Source of the DNA: Bacteroides sp. M10
GTDB taxonomy: Bacteria; Bacteroidota; Bacteroidia; Bacteroidales; Bacteroidaceae
DNA: 64,000 nt
NCBI RefSeq assembly: GCF_014334015.1
Contig: NZ_CP060488.1
Span: 2,562,501 to 2,626,500, forward strand
Reading direction: 5' to 3'
Below are positions 14,457 to 21,908 of this stretch, in pieces. Position 1 is the first letter of the stretch. Every line of letters begins with the position of its first letter. Both the position numbers and the translations under genes were made by a program. The notes under the pieces were generated by a model, which was not told the origin of the DNA, did not search any database, and was given only the letters and a program-made list of their open reading frames with translations.

Positions 14457-16070
14457 TTATCCTTTCCAATTAAATGGCAGTAAATCGGAGTAGTCGTTTT
14501 TCTCTTCTCTTTCTTTATCCTGTACTCTAATCACCACGTCCTGCATCCATAGTTTTGGGTTCACCTTATTTTCCCTGCAACATCCCATCAGTGAAAAGAA
14601 TATTGCCGCTGCGTGTGCTGCCTCATGCGATCCGGAGAAGAGTGTATTTTTTCTGTTTACAGTCAACGGTCTAATAGAACGCTCCACCGGATTATTATCA
14701 ATGCAGAACTGTGCATCATTGACATATCCGGACAGTTGTTCAAAGCGTGTGTACATATAGAATATGGCCTTGGCAACAGGCGATTTATCGACCGTATGTT
14801 CATATTCCTCTTTGCACCATTTTTCCAGTCCTTTGATAATAGGGTACGATTTTTCCCGGCGAAGCTTTACTACAGCCTCGCCTTCCAGATGTTCTATCCT
14901 GATTTCCTCCTCCACAGCATACAGTCTGCCTATTTGTTCAAGTGCATACCTTGCTCTGGGAGGGTCATTTCCTTCCGCTTCCACAAACTTGCGCCTGACG
15001 TGTGCCCAACAGCACAAGTGCAACTTTCCGGGTAGCGTGTCGAACTCGTCATATACTGCAAAGCCGTCACTCTGTACCACGCGGACCTGTCCTGCCAGCA
15101 GTGTGTCTATTCCGCTGCTGCCACGCCCCTTGTGATATTCAAAGAAGGGGGTATGAAACCGGGGCAGATAGAAGTTCCACATATACCCGCGATGAAGAGC
15201 ACCGGGTCGGTCGCTTTCAAGTACGGGGTGGGGCGTCTCATCGGCCATGACGTAATAACTGTCCTTAACCAGTTCACGAAGCTCATTGTAGATCGGCTCC
15301 AAACGCTGTGCGGCAGCCATCATCCAGTTACTTACGGTGGAAGGACTCAGATGGATGCCTTCACGCTCAAAAATGTCCAGCTGTCTGTGCAGAGGCAGGT
15401 GATCGTAATATTTGGCGGTGGCAATGTGGGACAGTACACTCTCCGAGGCATTGCTGTGAGGGTGTGCCATTACGGGCATGGGAGCAGTTATGATACGACC
15501 GTCGGCAAGCCGGTATTTAGGACGGATGATGCGTCTCACATAGAATCGGGCAGGGCTGACGGCATATTGTTCGCTCACTTCCTCCCCCAGCTTCGTCGCT
15601 CCCTCCAGAGAAAGACCTTCCGGCATGGGAATGATGATTTCTTCACGGGGAAGGGACGGATCGATGGGCTTACGGGCGTGGGGAGTAATCTTTTGGGTGA
15701 AGCTCTTACGGAAACGATTGTAACCATTCTCCGACCGGGCAGATTTCTCAGCCGTTTTCTGCTCCTCCGCTACCGGGTCATTGACATCGGACGGAGATTC
15801 AAAACAGATGCTCAATTGGTTGGCATCTTCGGGAAGATGACGTTTTTCACTGGATTTACCCCATAAACGGCGTGTCAAATCAGCCAATTTCCATCTCAGG
15901 TCAGCAATGACGGCTGTACAGGCTGAGATTTCCTCAACTTGGCGGGAATACTCCTGCAAAGAGGCTGCGTATTTTCTCTGAAGTTCCGCATGTTCCTTTT
16001 CAAGACGTTCACGTTCCTTGCGCAACTCTTCGTACTCTTCCAAAGTAAAGGTAATGACTGGTTCTTTCAC
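14457..16070 (-). CDS. tnpC: IS66 family transposase TnpC
   Basis: The 537-residue protein has the IS66 transposase layout. An N-terminal leucine-zipper-like coiled coil (about 8-60) is followed by a zinc-finger-like/helical region with 'LWGKSSEKR'. The DDE catalytic domain has Asp in 'YVMADETPHPVL', Asp in 'VQSDGFAVYDEF' and Glu in 'NNPVERSIRPLTVNRKN'. A small C-terminal IS66 tail region follows. All catalytic residues are present. The chosen start is GTG at 16070, since no in-frame ATG gives the full coiled coil. It follows tnpB by 69 bp on the same strand. Confidence 0.93.
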   Translation of the reverse strand: MKEPVITFTLEEYEELRKERERLEKEHAELQRKYAASLQEYSRQVEEISACTAVIADLRWKLADLTRRLWGKSSEKRHLPEDANQLSICFESPSDVNDPVAEEQKTAEKSARSENGYNRFRKSFTQKITPHARKPIDPSLPREEIIIPMPEGLSLEGATKLGEEVSEQYAVSPARFYVRRIIRPKYRLADGRIITAPMPVMAHPHSNASESVLSHIATAKYYDHLPLHRQLDIFEREGIHLSPSTVSNWMMAAAQRLEPIYNELRELVKDSYYVMADETPHPVLESDRPGALHRGYMWNFYLPRFHTPFFEYHKGRGSSGIDTLLAGQVRVVQSDGFAVYDEFDTLPGKLHLCCWAHVRRKFVEAEGNDPPRARYALEQIGRLYAVEEEIRIEHLEGEAVVKLRREKSYPIIKGLEKWCKEEYEHTVDKSPVAKAIFYMYTRFEQLSGYVNDAQFCIDNNPVERSIRPLTVNRKNTLFSGSHEAAHAAAIFFSLMGCCRENKVNPKLWMQDVVIRVQDKEREEKNDYSDLLPFNWKG

Positions 16071-16139
16071 TGCATATCCACTTTTTTATTATGTGGCAAA
16101 GTTATCAAAATAAACCTGTACGGCTTGTAGGATGGGAGA

Positions 16140-16649
16140 TTACTTTTCAACTGTTTTCCGATACTTTTTAACAGTAAGCAGCTCATTCAGGCGATTCCAG
16201 GAAATTTGAAGAAAATCTCTTTTCCGTTCGTCCTTTTTCAAGAAGAAAGAACTGTGGTTCAGACGACGGCATTCCAGTCGGTATTCGTCCTCGCACCGAT
16301 AGAGGATATGCAATCTGCTACGGGAACGGTCAAGAAAAATATGACAACTCTGCTCTGACACGCAAGAACCCGTGTGCCGGATGACCTCGCCACAAAGACC
16401 GTCAATACCTTTATGGAAATTACAACCATTGGGATAAAGGTAATAAGACCAGAAAGGACTGTTACGGAAAAGACCAAGACCTAAGGGGAGAAGTAGATCC
16501 TGAGGAGAATGGATGCCAAGACTGGAAGCCGAAACTTTATAACGACGACCACCATCAAATATGAAAAGAACAGAATCAAAATGGTTAGACTCGGATAAGA
16601 GACTACGCAGCTTTTCACTTTCACTAGAAAATACTAATACTGAACACAT
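16140..16649 (-). CDS. tnpB: IS66 accessory protein TnpB, with N-terminal extension
   Basis: Residues of about 75-150 carry the TnpB signature: 'YYLYPNGCNFHKGIDGLCGEV', then 'HIFLDRSRSRLHILYRCEDEYRLECRRLNHSSF'. Typical TnpB proteins are about 115 residues and begin just before this motif. This one is 169 residues and has about 70 extra N-terminal residues ('SVLFIFDGGRRYKVSASSLGI'), possibly a fused small orf of the element or a different start. TnpB is required for transposition in studied IS66 members, but its biochemical role is unknown. Confidence 0.8.
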   Translation of the reverse strand: MCSVLVFSSESEKLRSLLSESNHFDSVLFIFDGGRRYKVSASSLGIHSPQDLLLPLGLGLFRNSPFWSYYLYPNGCNFHKGIDGLCGEVIRHTGSCVSEQSCHIFLDRSRSRLHILYRCEDEYRLECRRLNHSSFFLKKDERKRDFLQISWNRLNELLTVKKYRKTVEK

Positions 16650-16729
16650 AATGGATTAAGATGATTATGAAGGCACAAAGGTAGGAAAGAAAAGAAGGGA
16701 AAGAAACACGCACGAGCCCGAATGCTTAC

Positions 16730-16737
16730 TTATCTTA
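16730..16737. repeat. IS66 target-site duplication, right copy
   Basis: TTATCTTA directly abuts the right inverted repeat and matches 14351-14358. Confidence 0.85.
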
Positions 16738-16924
16738 ACCGAACAATACCTACTTGTTAAGTGAAAGATACCAGTTACATAACATTCATTTAATGGGGTT
16801 ATATTCATTTGATAAAGGGGATGTATTTCCTATATCCTGTTTACTGACATTGAACTTCCTCTCTTTCAATACAAAACTTCCTGTATTTATTTCCGTATTT
16901 CCACTGTGTTTCAAAAAAAATACA

Positions 16925-16990
16925 TATCTTTGTCATGCGCTTTCTACTCATCAGCGTGATGAAATAGGTGGAAAGCGTTTTTATTTTTAG
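16925..16990 (+). ncRNA. Possible very short transcript: promoter box followed at once by terminator hairpin
   Basis: A perfect -7 box TATCTTTG (16925-16932) is followed at about the expected start site by a hairpin (CGCTTTC at 16938-16944, GAAAGCG at 16971-16977, with an inner TCATCA/TGATGA pairing) and then TTTTTATTTTT (16978-16988). No convincing -33 is seen. It could be an attenuator or an abortive small RNA ahead of the long hairpins. No protein-coding frame is credible here, and 16738-16924 shows nothing else. Confidence 0.35.
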
Positions 16991-17014
16991 TAGGAATATT
17001 AACGTATTGTCCCT

Positions 17015-17311
17015 CATACTTGAAATCTAGCAAATTTCTTTTCCAAAGAGGGATGATTCAACAGATATTCCACGCGAACGGTCGTATATCAACATATCGA
17101 TGTAAGATGTGTTATATATAAACGATTAGCGTGGGTGTCTGTTGTTATCATTATCTTTTGGAAAGGTTTGCTAGGCCTCAAGTATGGATAATGATTCAAC
17201 AGCATTCACGCTTTTCTTGTATCCGGTTGGTTTCATAATCCTTAAAAATCCCCAACCAATTCCCCGTCCGTCCGGAATGCAAGAAGCGCGAATGTGTGTT
17301 GCATCAACATC
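17015..17311. repeat. Two consecutive long imperfect hairpins
   Basis: Hairpin 1 spans 17015-17186: CATACTTGA (17015-17023) pairs with TCAAGTATG (17178-17186), and the arms continue with interruptions through CTAGCAAA/TTTGCTAG, TTCCAAAGA/TCTTTTGGAA and CCACGC/GCGTGG. Hairpin 2 spans 17187-17311: ATTCACGCTTTTCTTG (17204-17219) pairs imperfectly with CAAGAAGCGCGAATG (17280-17294), with CCGG/CCGG closing the inner part. Both left arms share the word ATGATTCAACAG (17054-17065, 17191-17202). The region lies directly upstream of the 17362 gene. Function unknown: structured leader RNA, origin element or mobile-element remnant. Confidence 0.6.
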
Positions 17312-17361
17312 GATAGAGCGCTATTTACTCCTCATTGTCTAACAAATAAAAAACAAACACT

Positions 17362-17796
17362 ATGTCAGAATGGATTAGCATAGAAGCAGCAGCCGAAAAA
17401 TACCGGCTTGAAAAAGAGTATATACGGCTTTGGGTGGAAATGAAAAAAGTCGCAGTGTCTTATGCGGATGATGTCGTTACTGTAGACGATGATAGTCTTC
17501 AAGAATTTATAAAACGGACCAAGCTGGGAATTACGTCAGAATATATCGACGCATTAGAGCAGCTTTGCATGGAGAAAAACAAGTCTTGCAGACTGTATGT
17601 CTCGCTATTGGATATGCGTGACCAAGAATTAATGGCCATGAGAGGACAGGGCTCACGATTGGATGGCTTATGGAAAATGGTGGAGGAACAATACGAAAGA
17701 CTGCGAAATTTTGAGAAAGAGACTATATCCGACAATATAATTTGCAGCAATTGCTGGATCAGAAAAATATGCAGAAGGTTGAAACGAATCCTATAA
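17362..17796 (+). CDS. Hypothetical 144-residue protein, possible DNA-binding N-terminus
   Basis: I do not recognise a named family. The first about 45 residues ('WISIEAAAEKYRLEKEYIRLWVEMKKV') look like a MerR/excisionase-type helix-turn-helix with wing ('VVTVDDDSLQEFIKR'). The rest is helical and likely coiled ('GLWKMVEEQYERLRNFEKE'). The tail has a Cys pair and a basic end (CSNCWIRKICRRLKRIL), suggesting a small metal site or nucleic-acid contact. It is divergent from the VirE-like gene across the palindrome array and IS66. It ends 29 bp before a hairpin matching the one after the VirE-like gene, so both genes belong to one unit. A regulator or replication accessory role is inferred. Confidence 0.6.
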   Translation: MSEWISIEAAAEKYRLEKEYIRLWVEMKKVAVSYADDVVTVDDDSLQEFIKRTKLGITSEYIDALEQLCMEKNKSCRLYVSLLDMRDQELMAMRGQGSRLDGLWKMVEEQYERLRNFEKETISDNIICSNCWIRKICRRLKRIL

Positions 17797-17825
17797 CATC
17801 CTGCAGCGAACCTGATCTATCAAAT

Positions 17826-17870
17826 AATAGGCTGACAATAAAAGTTGAAAGTTTTTATTGTCAGCCTATT
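17826..17870 (+). terminator. Hairpin at the right end of the VirE unit
   Basis: Perfect 18-bp arms (AATAGGCTGACAATAAAA, 17826-17843, and complement 17853-17870) with a 9-base loop follow the 17362 gene. The central 15 bp and loop length equal those of the hairpin at 11826-11864, in inverted order. Outside the arms, TATTGTCA words continue in both places (17867-17887 and 11750-11820). Confidence 0.75.
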
Positions 17871-17975
17871 GTCATGGCTTATTGTCAGCATGTAAACGAT
17901 TGGTAATCATTCTACTATTCAAAGAAATCCTTAGCTGACAATAAGAAACATCAAATTAATATGTATACCTAAAAC

Positions 17976-18173
17976 CTATGAAAAACGATTGTTAATAACG
18001 CGCATCGCTGCCGTATAGTATTCGCATGGAACCATAATCTGAATTCCTCTTGCACCATTATCTTTTATTGAAACCTGAATATAAGCAGCATTCAAGCGGC
18101 TTTTCATGCTGGCCACTTCCCAAGGGCTACCAGCAAAAACATCAATCTGGGAAATCTTTCTACCTGTAATCAT
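17976..18173 (-). CDS. Small DUF2007-like protein
   Basis: From ATG 18173 the protein is 65 residues. It shows 'ISQIDVFAGSPWEVASMKSRLNAAYIQVSIKD' and 'IQIMVPCEYYTAAMRVI', the beta-alpha-beta pattern of DUF2007 proteins (small ferredoxin-like, sometimes called putative signal-transducing). The longer frame from TTG 18212 is unlikely because a perfect minus-strand -7 box TATATTTG (18210-18217) covers that TTG, which places the transcript start near 18203, downstream of it. It lies just outside the right hairpin of the VirE unit. Function unknown. Confidence 0.5.
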   Translation of the reverse strand: MITGRKISQIDVFAGSPWEVASMKSRLNAAYIQVSIKDNGARGIQIMVPCEYYTAAMRVINNRFS

Positions 18174-18343
18174 CTTCTTTTGTGTTTTTAGTTTTAATTG
18201 TAACTGTTGCAAATATAGGAGATAGAAATGAATTAGAGGTGCAAATTTGTTTCATATATAGTATACAAATGATTCATTGAATCAGGATTTCTATTAATTG
18301 ACCAGTTTGTAACATAGAAAATTCTGTTTTTTCTCGCATTGTC

Positions 18344-19984
18344 TTATTTCTTATTTTGTGCATTTGTGATTATCTCTACAAGACTATTGATATAAACTTC
18401 TATATTATCATAAGCTGTACTTAGATCTCTTCCGCTAGCATCATATTTGTTGGGATTCAATCCATTGGCGGTTTCCCATTCGTCAGGCATGCCGTCATTG
18501 TCAGAATCGGTAACTTGTGGCAATGATTTTAATGTTGGCCATGCACTCCAGTCGCTACCAGCTCCGGAAGGCTTTAGGTCTTTCTGACTATCGATAAGTC
18601 CGCCCTTAGGATAATTCTGACTTTTCCAATGGATGATACCTTTGTCGCAATGTTCACAAGGACCGTTCGGACAGGGTTCATCTCCTAATCCGTTGTGTTC
18701 GTTCTTTCCGATGAATTGTGCCGTTCCTGTGCGTGTCTCTTCAACGATACGAGTATCTATATCATCTCGTTTGAGACTGCAACCCGCATATTTCAACACC
18801 AGTTCGTAAGCTTTTTGTGCCGTGTGGGTAGTTACCGCATCTACTTCTACCGGAGTATCCCGTTTCAGTTCATCAAGAGAGTGACCGGTGTTGTTACGGA
18901 TACCAGTCCAGTTGTCTTTGTTCACTTTTGCGGCTGCTGCTTCTGTCAGTTGGTTTCCTGCCTCGAAGTAATTCCGGCTGATATGATACTGTCCCAATAC
19001 CCCTTTGATCGGTGCAAAATCTCCATCAGAAGAGCTGATGTCGATAGCCATCACACGGTTGGCCACTTTGGCATCCGTAGCGGGTCCGGGTTTGTAGTAG
19101 TTGTCCACAATGTTAATACCCATTGCTGCTCCGCCATAACATCCGTTACCGCTCCAGTTATAAATAACATTATTACGCATATCAGTACGTTCCTGACCTT
19201 GATATTTTACTCCGGAACCGAAACGTGGTGTGCGACTGTCATGGTGTGCCATCAGATTATGATGATAAGAAGCGTTGACTCCTCCCCAAATACCGCCATA
19301 TCCATGAGGGCCTTTGGTATGTCCCGATAAGCGGAGACTTTCTGAAATAATACACCATTGCATAGTAAAGTTAGTATTATCATAGAATGAAGCACATTCG
19401 TCAGTGCTCCAACTGATGGAACAATGGTCAATCATGATATTGTTTTTCTGGCGTCCTCCCAGAGCATCTGCACCGTCGGAAGCCGAAGAGCCCAGCAAAT
19501 CCGTATCTCCCATCCGGAAACGCAGGTATCGTAGAATTACATTATCGGCCGATACATTTACTGGAAAGTGAGCCAGGCAGATACCGTCTCCGGGAGCTGT
19601 CTGTCCGGCTATCGTGACATCACCGTTCCGAATGTCCAGTGTCGATTTTAGATAAATGGTGCCGGATATACAGAAGACAATTATACGAGGCTCCTTTTGT
19701 TCGATGGCATACCGGAGGGTACCCGGTGCTTTGGAGTCTTCCAGGGATCTGACAATATATACCTTTCCGCCTCTTCCTCCTGTAGTGTTCATTCCTCCTC
19801 CTTCAGCTCCGGGAAAGGCATATGCTGTTTCTTCCACTGGTGGAGATACGGAGGGAGAATCCGGTGGAGTCTCCTGTTCTTTATTATCTTCATTGACTGA
19901 AGATGTGGAACAGGAGGAGAACGCTTCTACTTGTGTGGCAAACAGTAGTGCCACGAAAATGAATTTTACCTTGTTGTTTTTCAT
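18344..19984 (-). CDS. Pectate lyase, PL1 family, lipoprotein
   Basis: The 546-residue protein has a lipoprotein signal (FSSC, Cys about residue 25) and a Pro-rich linker. A right-handed parallel beta-helix follows, typical of PL1: 'AFPGAEGGGMNTTGGRGGKVYIV', 'GTLRYAIEQKEPRIIVF', 'VTIAGQTAPGDGI', 'MIDHCSISWSTDE', and the catalytic-Arg region 'DSRTPRFG'. The C-terminus has an Asp-rich calcium-binding repeat ('DSDNDGMPDEWE') common in Bacteroides PL1 enzymes. It should cut de-esterified homogalacturonan by beta-elimination at the cell surface or in the periplasm. It is divergent from the CE8-GH95-SusCD operon, and a minus-strand -7 box TACATTTG lies at 20030-20037. Together with CE8 and GH28 it defines a pectin locus. 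Confidence 0.92.
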   Translation of the reverse strand: MKNNKVKFIFVALLFATQVEAFSSCSTSSVNEDNKEQETPPDSPSVSPPVEETAYAFPGAEGGGMNTTGGRGGKVYIVRSLEDSKAPGTLRYAIEQKEPRIIVFCISGTIYLKSTLDIRNGDVTIAGQTAPGDGICLAHFPVNVSADNVILRYLRFRMGDTDLLGSSASDGADALGGRQKNNIMIDHCSISWSTDECASFYDNTNFTMQWCIISESLRLSGHTKGPHGYGGIWGGVNASYHHNLMAHHDSRTPRFGSGVKYQGQERTDMRNNVIYNWSGNGCYGGAAMGINIVDNYYKPGPATDAKVANRVMAIDISSSDGDFAPIKGVLGQYHISRNYFEAGNQLTEAAAAKVNKDNWTGIRNNTGHSLDELKRDTPVEVDAVTTHTAQKAYELVLKYAGCSLKRDDIDTRIVEETRTGTAQFIGKNEHNGLGDEPCPNGPCEHCDKGIIHWKSQNYPKGGLIDSQKDLKPSGAGSDWSAWPTLKSLPQVTDSDNDGMPDEWETANGLNPNKYDASGRDLSTAYDNIEVYINSLVEIITNAQNKK

Positions 19985-20091
19985 ATCTTACCTGATTTTT
20001 TATAAAGTGTGATGATAGTGATACTGATACAAATGTAAGCGGATAGAATTTGATAGACAACTGGTTGCATAGATAGTGCACCAGATTGCAC

Positions 20092-20181
20092 AAAAAGTCC
20101 GCAACTTTTGAATGATATTAAAAAAGTCCACGCAAACAAACAAATAGTGAGAAAGTATTCATGTTGTTCCGTATACTTTTG
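20092..20181 (+). promoter_or_regulatory. Promoter and putative HTCS operators for the pectin operon
   Basis: A perfect -7 box TACTTTTG (20174-20181) lies 85 bp before the CE8 start, without a TTTG -33, as expected for an activator-dependent promoter. AAAAAGTCC occurs twice (20092-20100 and 20121-20129); the second copy continues as AAAAAGTCCACGC, identical to 24402-24414 upstream of susC. In both places the CACGC is exactly 45 bp from the -7 box. The intergenic region 19985-20266 also serves the divergent PL1 gene. Confidence 0.6.
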
Positions 20182-20266
20182 TAACGTGAAATAGTAACTG
20201 CTCAAGGCAGGACGACCAAATAATAATGGAATAAGAATCTATCATTAAGAATATAACAAATAATTT

Positions 20267-21886
20267 ATGAAAGCACATTTATTCTCGAAGATGTCCCAAG
20301 GACTATTGTTGTTATCAGCTTTGCTGGCAACAAGTTGCAAGGAAAGTAGCAATAACTTTTTTGTTCCCGACCATGAAGCCCCTTCTTTGGTGTCTGTTAC
20401 TCCTGCAAATGGTGAAACGGCAGAAGAAAACAATACGATTCTGCTTACTTTTAACGAGTATGTGAAAGCGGGAGAAGGGAAAGCGAATTTTAATGGCGAG
20501 GAAGTGGAGTTGACTTTCAAAGGTAAAACAGCGTCTTACGCTTATACTGCTTTGGACTATAATCAGGCCTGTCAGTTCAGCCTCCCCAAAGGTGCAGTCA
20601 TAGACTTTCAGGGAAATGTATTCGAAGGTGTCAGTATTCAGTTTACAATCAGAGAACGTCCTCAACCGGAAGCACGCATATTTGATGCGGTGGTCAGTCC
20701 TGACGGAAAGGGAAATTATACCAGTATACAGAAAGCAGTAGATAATGTCCCCTCGAAAAGAACGGAACCCTGGCTCATTTTCGTGATGAACGGAACGTAT
20801 GAAGAACAAATTATCATTCCTGAAGACAAACCGTATATTCATCTCATCGGACAGGATGTGGATAAGACAATTGTCAAGTTACGGATTAACAGCTCAACCG
20901 AAGCCAGTGCGACTGATCCGGATGTGTGGAAGTACTCTTATAAGAACTTAGGAAAAACGGAAGCCGCTATGGTATCAGTGAAAGCTACGGATTTTTACGC
21001 AGAGAATATATCTTTTGTAAACGGATATGGCAAAGAATTGCAGAAAGGTCCTATGGCATTGGCAATGTATACCCAGAATGACCGCAACTCATTCAATAAT
21101 TGCAAATTCCTCTCGTACCAAGATACCTGGCAGACCGGACCTAAATCGGATAACGGCAGACTGTATGCACAGAATTGCTGGATTGAAGGAGCCGTTGATT
21201 ACTTCTATGGAAACGGGAATTGCTTCCTCGAACATTGCACCTTTTATAATATGAGGGATGGCGCAATTATTGTTGCTCCTTCTCATAAAGTAGGAACACG
21301 CTGGGGATATGTGATGAATAATTGCGTAGTGGATGGAAATGAATTGGCTGATACAGAAAGAGTCAAGTTGGGACGTCCCTGGCATAATTCTCCGATAGCT
21401 GTATATCTCAATACCATCTTTAATATAAAAATAGCTCCGGAAGGATGGACGGATATGGGAGCTATTCCTCAAATGTTTGCTGAATATAACAGTAAAGATA
21501 AAGAAGGGAATACAGTCGATTTAAGCCAGCGTAAAACGCAATATACTTACCAGGATGAACAAGAGAATCCGGTGACAGGCATTTGTCAGGCTGTTCTTTC
21601 GGCAGGTGAGGCGGCGCGGTATACATACGAAAACGTTGTTCGCGAGGGCGATAATTGGGACCCGAAGAAATATATGGAACAAGTTTCCGCACCGGAAAAT
21701 CTGAAAAGAGAAAACGGAGTATTAAGTTGGGATGCTTCGAAATATGCGATTTGTTATTTGGTGATTGCAAATGATGAAACAGTACAAATAACCAAAGAAA
21801 CGTCTTGTAATATTGAGACAGGAAAGACGTATCAGGTGAAGGCTGTCAGCGAGTACGGGTCTTTGAGTGAACCTTCGCAGGAATGA
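20267..21886 (+). CDS. Pectin methylesterase (CE8) lipoprotein with N-terminal Ig-like domain
   Basis: The 539-residue lipoprotein (lipobox ATSC, Cys about 24) has an Ig-like Big_5/SwmA-type domain (about 38-130, 'PANGETAEENNTILLTFNEYV'), then a CE8 beta-helix (about 140-460). The CE8 motifs are intact: 'GTYEEQI', catalytic D286 in QDTW, D311 in DYFYG, and R370 in LGRPW. The last about 60 residues look like an Fn3-type domain. It should remove methyl esters from homogalacturonan, preparing substrate for the PL1 lyase and GH28. First gene of the operon, 22 bp before GH95. Confidence 0.92.
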   Translation: MKAHLFSKMSQGLLLLSALLATSCKESSNNFFVPDHEAPSLVSVTPANGETAEENNTILLTFNEYVKAGEGKANFNGEEVELTFKGKTASYAYTALDYNQACQFSLPKGAVIDFQGNVFEGVSIQFTIRERPQPEARIFDAVVSPDGKGNYTSIQKAVDNVPSKRTEPWLIFVMNGTYEEQIIIPEDKPYIHLIGQDVDKTIVKLRINSSTEASATDPDVWKYSYKNLGKTEAAMVSVKATDFYAENISFVNGYGKELQKGPMALAMYTQNDRNSFNNCKFLSYQDTWQTGPKSDNGRLYAQNCWIEGAVDYFYGNGNCFLEHCTFYNMRDGAIIVAPSHKVGTRWGYVMNNCVVDGNELADTERVKLGRPWHNSPIAVYLNTIFNIKIAPEGWTDMGAIPQMFAEYNSKDKEGNTVDLSQRKTQYTYQDEQENPVTGICQAVLSAGEAARYTYENVVREGDNWDPKKYMEQVSAPENLKRENGVLSWDASKYAICYLVIANDETVQITKETSCNIETGKTYQVKAVSEYGSLSEPSQE

Positions 21887-21908
21887 TGACAATTAAAAAC
21901 TTTAAAAT

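Larger units (their letters stand above)
14359..16729 (-). mobile_element. IS66-family insertion sequence, about 2.37 kb, complete
   Basis: Terminal inverted repeats are GTAAGCATTCGG followed by T/G and CTCGTGCGT: left 14360-14381, right 16708-16729, with 21 of 22 bases matching. Starting with GTAAGC is typical of IS66. The element carries tnpB (16140-16649) and tnpC (14457-16070) on the minus strand and a strong terminator after tnpC. The identical 8-bp flanks and intact genes indicate a recent, possibly still active insertion. It splits the intergenic region between the VirE-like gene and the 17362 gene without breaking either. The small tnpA found in some IS66 members is not evident. Confidence 0.93.

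Noticed and set aside
16754..16990. Plus-strand 78-residue open frame
   Set aside because: Composition is hydrophobic and unlike a real protein, and its 3' part coincides with a promoter box and terminator hairpin.
17015..17311. Retron msr/msd region from the long hairpins
   Set aside because: No reverse transcriptase is encoded nearby; the downstream gene is a small HTH-like protein without YADD-type motifs.
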